DNA of 10,603 bases, from assembly GCF_041624275.1 (NCBI RefSeq), contig NZ_JBFJVE010000102.1:1-10603 (forward strand), given 5' to 3'. Shown here one piece after another: positions 6,277 to 10,603 of this stretch. Positions within the stretch are counted from its first letter, which is position 1. Each line of letters starts with the position of its first letter. The position numbers were made by a program, and so were the translations under genes. This stretch comes from Shimia sp041624275 (GTDB lineage: Bacteria; Pseudomonadota; Alphaproteobacteria; Rhodobacterales; Rhodobacteraceae). The notes beneath the pieces are model-generated. The model searched no databases. It was not told the origin of the DNA and was given only the letters and a program-made list of their open reading frames with translations.

Positions 6277-6425
6277 GCGGCGCACGCCTTACAATCGCCA
6301 CTGCCCTTTCAGTTGCAGCTGTCCGCCCCGGCGCCCTCGCCCCCGGGCGGCGTCGGTCGTGGCCGGACGCTGCGCCATTAAGTTACAAAAACGCCCGCAA
6401 TACTGAATTTGTGTAACACTTTTAC
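6277..6425. other. Intergenic stretch between the two catabolic blocks
   Basis: The upstream ~95 bases are GC-rich, with one weak stem (CCGCCC 6323-6328 with GGGCGG 6345-6350). After about 6376 the composition becomes abruptly AT-rich. GTTACA (6382-6387) and TGTAAC (6412-6417) form an inverted repeat with 24 bases between. GTGTAACAC (6411-6419) is itself nearly palindromic. No gene is seen. The AT-rich half probably belongs to the regulatory region of the phenylacetate block. Confidence 0.5.
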
Positions 6426-6452
6426 TTGCAACGAATCGCAAACCGACTTATC
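6426..6452 (+). promoter_or_regulatory. Candidate promoter of the paa block
   Basis: TTGCAA (6426-6431) as a -35 and TTATCC (6448-6453) as a -10, with 16 bases between, would start transcription near 6460, inside the palindrome that follows. The match is moderate. Placement about 50-80 bases before the thiolase start and directly beside an operator-like site supports it. Confidence 0.4.
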
Positions 6453-6468
6453 CCGACCATACGGTCGG
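6453..6468. promoter_or_regulatory. TetR-family (PaaR-like) operator
   Basis: CCGACCATACGGTCGG has 6-bp perfect arms CCGACC/GGTCGG around 4 bases, 36 bases before the thiolase start. TetR-type PaaR repressors of phenylacetate genes use CCGACC/GGTCGG-type palindromes and release DNA on binding phenylacetyl-CoA; this is family knowledge. Extra half-sites ACCGAC occur at 6442-6447 and 6477-6482, the first one helical turn from the core. No regulator gene lies in the window. Confidence 0.7.
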
Positions 6469-6504
6469 CTAATTTCACCGACGCAAGCAACAAGGGCGAC
6501 ATCC

Positions 6505-7707
6505 ATGGACGCATTCATCTGCGACGCAACCCGCACCCCGATCGGACGTTACGGCGGCGCGCTGTCTTCGATCCGCACCGACGATCTGGCGGCCTTGCCG
6601 ATCGCGGCGCTGATGGCCCGCAACCCGGATGTCGACTGGGCCTCGATCGACGACGTGATCTATGGCGACGCCAACCAGGCCGGCGAAGACAACCGCAATG
6701 TGGCGCGCATGGCGGCGCTGCTGGCCGGCCTGCCGGTGGAGGTGCCGGGCAGCACCGTCAACCGGCTCTGCGCCAGCGGCATGGACGCGGTGGGCATGGT
6801 GGCGCGCGGCATCCGGGCCGGCGACTACGACATGGCCATCGCCGGCGGCGTCGAAAGCATGAGCCGCGCCCCCTTCGTGATGCCCAAGGCGACCAGCGCC
6901 TTCTCGCGCGCCAATGCGGTCTATGACACCACCATCGGCTGGCGCTTTGTCAACAGGAAGATGCAGGCGCAATACGGCACCGATTCGATGCCCGAGACCG
7001 CCGACAACGTGGCCGAGGATTACGGCATCGGCCGCGCCGATCAGGACGCCTTTGCCGCCCGCAGCCAGGCCCGCTGGGCCGCCGCGCAGGAGGCCGGGAT
7101 CTTCAAGGACGAGATCACCCCGGTCCAGGTGCCGCAGCGCAGGGGCGACCCCCTTGTCGTCGACAGCGACGAACACCCCCGCCCCGGCACCAGCGCCGAG
7201 AAGCTTTCGGGCCTCAAGGGCGTGAACGGAGCCGACAAGACCGTGACCGCCGGCAACGCCTCGGGCGTCAACGACGGCGCCGCCGCGATCCTGATGGCCA
7301 ACGAGGCCGCCGCCGCCAAGAACGGCCTTACACCGATGGCCCGCGTCGTCGGCATGGCCGCCGCCGGGGTCGCGCCGCGCGTCATGGGCATCGGCCCGGT
7401 GCCCGCCACCCAGAAGGTGCTGGCCCGCGCCGGGCTCGGCATCGAGCAGATGGATGTGATAGAATTGAACGAGGCCTTTGCCAGCCAGGGGCTTGCCAGC
7501 CTGCGCGCGCTCGGGGTGGCCGATGACGCCGCCCATGTGAACCCCAACGGCGGCGCCATTGCCATCGGGCATCCGCTGGGCATGACCGGCACCCGGCTGG
7601 TGCTGACCGCCGCCTATCAATTGCAACGCACCGGCGGGCGCTATGCGCTTTGCACCATGTGCGTCGGAGTCGGACAGGGCGCCGCCCTGATCCTTGAACG
7701 TGTCTGA
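6505..7707 (+). CDS. paaJ: 3-oxoadipyl-CoA thiolase (PaaJ/PcaF type)
   Basis: A degradative thiolase that splits 3-oxoadipyl-CoA into succinyl-CoA and acetyl-CoA. PaaJ-type enzymes also cleave 3-oxo-5,6-dehydrosuberyl-CoA after ring opening in the phenylacetate pathway. The 400 residues equal the usual length. Catalytic residues are Cys89 (RLCASGMDAV), His356 (AIGHPLGMTG) and Cys386 (CTMCVGVGQG). NEAFASQ and the GGVESMSRAP loop are also present. ATG 6505 gives the normal N-terminus (MDAFICDATRTPIGRYGG) with AAGGGCGA upstream. Earlier in-frame codons would translate the operator region. It precedes paaA by 18 bases and presumably leads the transcript. The family also serves protocatechuate (PcaF); the neighbouring paa genes favour PaaJ. 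Confidence 0.93.
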   Translation: MDAFICDATRTPIGRYGGALSSIRTDDLAALPIAALMARNPDVDWASIDDVIYGDANQAGEDNRNVARMAALLAGLPVEVPGSTVNRLCASGMDAVGMVARGIRAGDYDMAIAGGVESMSRAPFVMPKATSAFSRANAVYDTTIGWRFVNRKMQAQYGTDSMPETADNVAEDYGIGRADQDAFAARSQARWAAAQEAGIFKDEITPVQVPQRRGDPLVVDSDEHPRPGTSAEKLSGLKGVNGADKTVTAGNASGVNDGAAAILMANEAAAAKNGLTPMARVVGMAAAGVAPRVMGIGPVPATQKVLARAGLGIEQMDVIELNEAFASQGLASLRALGVADDAAHVNPNGGAIAIGHPLGMTGTRLVLTAAYQLQRTGGRYALCTMCVGVGQGAALILERV

Positions 7708-7725
7708 TCGGGAGGAGAGACCGAT

Positions 7726-8715
7726 ATGTATGCACAGATGATCAAGACCGCGTCCAAGGGCGTCAAATCCCGCGAGGAGATGACGGACCAGGAACGCGCG
7801 TTTCAGGACAAGATCGACAATGACATCAAGATCGAACCGCGCGACTGGATGCCGGATGACTACCGCCGCACCCTGATCCGCCAGATCGGTCAGCACGCCC
7901 ATTCGGAAGTGGTCGGCCAGCTGCCCGAGGGCAACTGGATCACCCGCGCCCCGACGCTCGAGCGCAAGGCGATCCTCTTGGCCAAGGTGCAGGACGAGGC
8001 GGGCCATGGGCTCTATCTCTATTCCGCCGCCGAGACCCTGGGCGAAAGCCGCGACGAGCTGGTGCGCCTGTTGCACGAAGGCCGGATGAAATATTCGTCG
8101 ATCTTCAACTACCCGACCCTGAACTGGGCCGACATCGGCGCCGTGGGCTGGCTGGTGGATGGCGCCGCCATCGTCAACCAGGTGGCGCTGCAACGCACTT
8201 CCTATGGCCCCTACAGCCGCGCCATGATCCGCATCTGCAAGGAAGAAAGCTTCCACGCCCGCCAGGGCTATCACGCGATCATGAAAATGGCCTTCGGCAC
8301 GCCGGAACAGAAGAAGATGGCGCAGGACGCGGTGAACCGCCTGTGGTTCCCGGCGATCATGATGTTCGGCCCCACGGACGCGGAATCGACCAATTCGGAT
8401 CAGTCGATGGCCTGGAAGATCAAGGTCAAGTCCAACGACGAGCTGCGCCAGCAGTTTATCGACCAGACCGTGCCGCAGATCGAATACCTCGGCCTCGACC
8501 TGCCCGACCCGGGCATCAAATGGAACGAGGAACGCGGCCACTATGATTATTCGGACCCCGACTGGTCGGAATTCTTCAATGTCATCAAGGGCAACGGCCC
8601 TTGCAACGTCGACCGTCTCCAGAACCGGGTCAAGGCCTGGGAAGACGGGCAATGGGTGCGTGACGGGCTGATGGCCCACGCCAGGAAAAAAGCCGCCAAA
8701 GTGGCGGCAGAGTGA
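7726..8715 (+). CDS. paaA: Phenylacetyl-CoA 1,2-epoxidase subunit PaaA (catalytic diiron subunit)
   Basis: Catalytic subunit of the multicomponent bacterial monooxygenase that epoxidises the ring of phenylacetyl-CoA with O2. The 329 residues match the family (~310-330). The four-helix diiron fold shows Glu61 (AHSEVVGQLPEG), Glu91-x-x-His94 (VQDEAGHGLYLYSAAETLG) and Glu174-x-x-His177 (CKEESFHARQGY), the two ExxH motifs of a carboxylate-bridged iron site. Near the C-terminus GHYDYSDPDW and GPCN are typical of PaaA. ATG 7726 has the strong site GGGAGGAG (7710-7717). It lies between the thiolase (18 bases) and paaB (21 bases), as part of one operon. PaaA needs PaaC for structure and PaaE for electrons. 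No defect is seen. Confidence 0.97.
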   Translation: MYAQMIKTASKGVKSREEMTDQERAFQDKIDNDIKIEPRDWMPDDYRRTLIRQIGQHAHSEVVGQLPEGNWITRAPTLERKAILLAKVQDEAGHGLYLYSAAETLGESRDELVRLLHEGRMKYSSIFNYPTLNWADIGAVGWLVDGAAIVNQVALQRTSYGPYSRAMIRICKEESFHARQGYHAIMKMAFGTPEQKKMAQDAVNRLWFPAIMMFGPTDAESTNSDQSMAWKIKVKSNDELRQQFIDQTVPQIEYLGLDLPDPGIKWNEERGHYDYSDPDWSEFFNVIKGNGPCNVDRLQNRVKAWEDGQWVRDGLMAHARKKAAKVAAE

Positions 8716-8736
8716 ACCTCGAGGAGGATTGAGATC

Positions 8737-9021
8737 ATGAAAAACGAATGGCCCCTCTGGGAGATTTTCATCCGCGGTCAGCATGGCATGAGCCACCGCC
8801 ATGTCGGCAGCCTGCACGCCCCCGACGCCGAAATGGCGATCAAGAACGCCCGCGACGTCTATACCCGCCGCAACGAGGGCGTGTCGATCTGGGTGGTCGA
8901 AGCCAAACACATCAGCGCCACCGCGCCGGGCGACAAGGGCCCGCTGTTCGAACCTTCGGAGTCCAAGGTCTATCGTCACCCGACCTTTTTCGACATCCCC
9001 GAAGAAGTGGGGAACATGTGA
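8737..9021 (+). CDS. paaB: Phenylacetyl-CoA epoxidase subunit PaaB
   Basis: A 94-residue small subunit of the epoxidase, at the expected size of about 95. It begins MKNEWPLWEIFIRGQHG and carries the family's SHRHVGSLHAPDAEMAIKNA and RRNEGVSIWVVEA stretches. It ends in a variable acidic tail. PaaB is thought to bridge PaaAC heterodimers in the larger assembly and has no catalytic metal site. GAGGAGG (8721-8727) lies upstream of ATG 8737. Its TGA (9019-9021) overlaps the paaC ATG by one base, which points to translational coupling and fixed subunit ratios. Confidence 0.96.
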   Translation: MKNEWPLWEIFIRGQHGMSHRHVGSLHAPDAEMAIKNARDVYTRRNEGVSIWVVEAKHISATAPGDKGPLFEPSESKVYRHPTFFDIPEEVGNM

Positions 9022-9785
9022 TGACCGTCGACAAGCAACATCTCCTGCAGTTCCTGTTGCGCCAGGGCGACAACACCCTGGTGCTGGGGCACCGGGTCTC
9101 GGAATGGTGCGGCCACTCGCCCATTCTCGAAGAGGACATCGCGCTCGCCAACACCGCGCTGGATCTGATCGGCCAGACCCAGATGTGGCTGGGGTACGCC
9201 GCCGAAGTGCAGGGCGAAGGCAAAACCGCCGACGACCTCGCCTTCCTGCGCGATGCCTGGGATTTCCGCAACGTGCTGATGGTCGAGCTGCCCAACGGCG
9301 ATTTCGGCCGCACCCTGCTGCGCCAGTTCCTGTTCGACGCCTTTCAGTCGGTGCTGATGGGCCGGCTGATGCAATCCAGCGACCCGCAGATCGCGGCGAT
9401 CGCGGCCAAGGCCTCGAAAGAGGTCGCCTATCACGCCGAACGCTCGGCCGACACGGTGGTCGGGCTCGGTGACGGCACCGAGGAAAGCCATGCCCGCATG
9501 CAGACGGCGCTGGACTACCTGTGGCCCTATGTCGGCGAGATGTTCGAAAGCGACGCGGTCGACGCGGTGCTGGCCGAGGCCGGGATCGCGCCCGACCCTG
9601 CCAGTTTGCGGGCCGATTACGATGCGCTGGTCACCCGGGTTCTGAGTGACGCCACGCTGACCATTCCCGGCAGCAGCTTCAGCCACAAGGGCGGGCGCAC
9701 CGGCTACATGCACACCGAGCATCTGGGCCATCTTCTGACCTCGATGCAATGGCTGCAACGCGCCTATCCCGGCAGCGAATGGTGA
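9021..9785 (+). CDS. paaC: Phenylacetyl-CoA epoxidase structural subunit PaaC
   Basis: A 254-residue ferritin-like subunit (family ~250) that pairs with PaaA and holds the catalytic complex together; it is generally considered non-catalytic. Helical segments include VLGHRVSEWCGHSPILEEDIA at the start and KEVAYHAERSADTVVGLGDG (133-152). The C-terminus is characteristic, GRTGYMHTEHLGHLL then QWLQRAYPGSEW. ATG 9021 is chosen because it overlaps the paaB stop and gives the normal N-terminus. No good ribosome site precedes it (only a weak GTGGGGA), so translation likely depends on coupling to paaB. A 93-base gap with palindromes separates it from paaD. Confidence 0.96.
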   Translation: MTVDKQHLLQFLLRQGDNTLVLGHRVSEWCGHSPILEEDIALANTALDLIGQTQMWLGYAAEVQGEGKTADDLAFLRDAWDFRNVLMVELPNGDFGRTLLRQFLFDAFQSVLMGRLMQSSDPQIAAIAAKASKEVAYHAERSADTVVGLGDGTEESHARMQTALDYLWPYVGEMFESDAVDAVLAEAGIAPDPASLRADYDALVTRVLSDATLTIPGSSFSHKGGRTGYMHTEHLGHLLTSMQWLQRAYPGSEW

Positions 9786-9801
9786 TTTGACGCGGCCCCG
9801 T

Positions 9802-9860
9802 GTCCCGGCCTCAACGCCGGGACTTCAGGCAACAGTTCGAGACCCCGGGTCGGGCCCGGG
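9802..9860. repeat. Double palindrome between paaC and paaD
   Basis: GTCCCGGC-CTCAAC-GCCGGGAC (9802-9823) is an 8-bp hairpin with a 6-base loop. CCCGGG-TCGGG-CCCGGG (9844-9860) is a second hairpin 20 bases on. Both look like variants of one CCCGGG-type palindrome, as in paired REP-like elements of alphaproteobacteria. The sequence is unlike elements A and B. There is no T-run. The second hairpin ends 18 bases before the paaD ATG. Confidence 0.7.
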
Positions 9861-9878
9861 ACGGGAAAGGTTTGGATC

Positions 9879-10340
9879 ATGACGACACCAAGTGTGAAAC
9901 AGGTCTGGGACTGGCTCGGGACCATCCCCGACCCCGAGATCCCGGTGATTACCCTCGTCGATCTCGGCATCATCCGGAACGTGGAATTCCACGGCGAAAC
10001 CTGCGTGGTCTCGGTCACGCCGACCTATTCCGGCTGCCCGGCCACCTCGATGATCAACATGGACATCGAAACCAAGCTGCGTGATTGCGGCCTCGACAAG
10101 ATCGAACTGAAACAGCAGCTGGCCCCCGCATGGACCACCGACTGGATGTCCGACAAGGCCCGCGCCGCTCTGGAAAAATACGGGATCGCGCCGCCGCAAC
10201 CGGCGGGCGGCCCCAAACGCTGCCCCCGCTGTGGTGGCAACCATCTCGAGAAGCTGAGCCAGTTCGGCTCGACCCCGTGCAAGGCCCAGTGGCGGTGTAC
10301 CGACTGCCTCGAGCCTTTCGAATATTTCAAGTGCATCTGA
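9879..10340 (+). CDS. paaD: Phenylacetate pathway protein PaaD (MIP18/DUF59-type maturation factor)
   Basis: A 153-residue protein essential for the pathway but not part of the purified epoxidase. It is thought to help deliver or assemble iron or Fe-S centres, for instance the PaaE cluster. The N-terminal MIP18-like domain shows IPDPEIPVITLVDLGII (16-32) and TPTYSGCPA with Cys53. The C-terminal part is a zinc-ribbon-like segment with Cys115, Cys118, Cys134, Cys140, Cys143 and a last Cys152. ATG 9879 follows GGGAAAGG (9863-9870) at 8 bases and gives the standard start. A REP-like element separates it from paaC; paaE begins 12 bases after its stop. Length is slightly under the ~165 of enterobacterial PaaD. 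Confidence 0.95.
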   Translation: MTTPSVKQVWDWLGTIPDPEIPVITLVDLGIIRNVEFHGETCVVSVTPTYSGCPATSMINMDIETKLRDCGLDKIELKQQLAPAWTTDWMSDKARAALEKYGIAPPQPAGGPKRCPRCGGNHLEKLSQFGSTPCKAQWRCTDCLEPFEYFKCI

Positions 10341-10352
10341 GGGAGGAGCCCC

Positions 10353-10603
10353 ATGGCACGTTTTCACGATCTGGAAGTCACCGACATCCACAAGACCATC
10401 CGCGACGCCGTCGTCGTGACCCTGAAGCCCGCCAATGGCGCCGCTGACGACTTCGACTTCATCCAGGGCCAGTACCTGACCTTCCGCCGCGATTTCGACG
10501 GTGAAGAGCTGCGCCGCTCCTATTCGATCTGCGCCGGCAGGAACGAGGGCATTCTTCAGGTCGGCATCAAGCGGGTCGAGGGCGGCGCCTTCTCGACCTG
10601 GGC
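10353..10603 (+). CDS. paaE: Phenylacetyl-CoA epoxidase reductase PaaE, N-terminal part (runs off window)
   Basis: The first 83 residues of the NADPH-dependent reductase that passes electrons through FAD and a plant-type [2Fe-2S] ferredoxin domain to PaaA. Visible is the start of the FAD-binding barrel: FIQGQYLTFR and the flavin motif RRSYSIC (Arg55-Ser56-Tyr57-Ser58), followed by LQVGIKRVEGGAFSTW. The NADPH domain and C-terminal ferredoxin domain lie beyond the window. ATG 10353 has GGGAGGAG (10341-10348) just upstream and starts 12 bases after paaD. The gene appears intact as far as seen. Confidence 0.94.
   Translation, partial: MARFHDLEVTDIHKTIRDAVVVTLKPANGAADDFDFIQGQYLTFRRDFDGEELRRSYSICAGRNEGILQVGIKRVEGGAFSTW

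Noticed and set aside
6323..6350. Intrinsic terminator after maiA
   Set aside because: The stem is only 6 bp with a 16-base loop and no T-run, too weak to call.
6409..6504. N-terminal extension of the thiolase from a TTG at 6409
   Set aside because: It would translate the promoter and operator. The family N-terminus begins at ATG 6505.
6475..8979. 834-codon open frame on the - strand across the thiolase, paaA and paaB
   Set aside because: It spans three real genes and the operator region and has no recognisable motif. It is the same composition artefact.

Overview
The window reads as a chromosomal segment of an alphaproteobacterium, most likely a Rhodobacterales member (Roseobacter/Paracoccus/Rhodobacter-like). 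This is judged from the strong G/C third-position bias, the protein variants and the gene order; no database search was run. All supported genes lie on the + strand. They form two adjacent aromatic-acid catabolic blocks, plus short palindromic intergenic repeats. No tRNA, rRNA, transposase, integrase, CRISPR array or regulator gene was seen. The longest gene-free stretch is 228 bases (6277-6504).

Block 1 (1-6276) is a homogentisate block: the C-terminal half of homogentisate 1,2-dioxygenase (hmgA), fumarylacetoacetase (fahA), a metallo-beta-lactamase-fold protein with an altered metal motif, a 537-aa FAD aromatic monooxygenase, a 68-aa DUF2783-type protein, a VOC-fold protein and maleylacetoacetate isomerase (maiA). 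HmgA, MaiA and FahA together convert homogentisate to fumarate and acetoacetate. The monooxygenase and small protein are packed one base apart. They resemble the two-component 3-hydroxyphenylacetate 6-hydroxylase (MhaA/MhaB) that I recall from Pseudomonas putida U, which makes homogentisate directly. If that is right, the block is a complete 3-hydroxyphenylacetate route rather than only the tail of tyrosine breakdown. The roles of the MBL-fold and VOC proteins are unknown.

Block 2 (6505-10603) is a phenylacetyl-CoA block: a 3-oxoadipyl-CoA thiolase (paaJ/pcaF type), then paaA, paaB, paaC, paaD and the start of paaE. PaaABCE is the ring-1,2-epoxidase, PaaD is thought to serve Fe-S or diiron maturation, PaaE is the reductase, and the thiolase performs the pathway's thiolytic steps. 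A CCGACC-ATAC-GGTCGG palindrome just upstream of the thiolase looks like a TetR-family (PaaR-like) operator and probably controls the block.

Intergenic structure is rich. Two related hairpin elements precede fahA and the MBL gene and share an identical 18-mer. A different double palindrome lies between paaC and paaD. Two further stem-loops precede the monooxygenase. A strong hairpin and a candidate sigma-54 promoter precede maiA.
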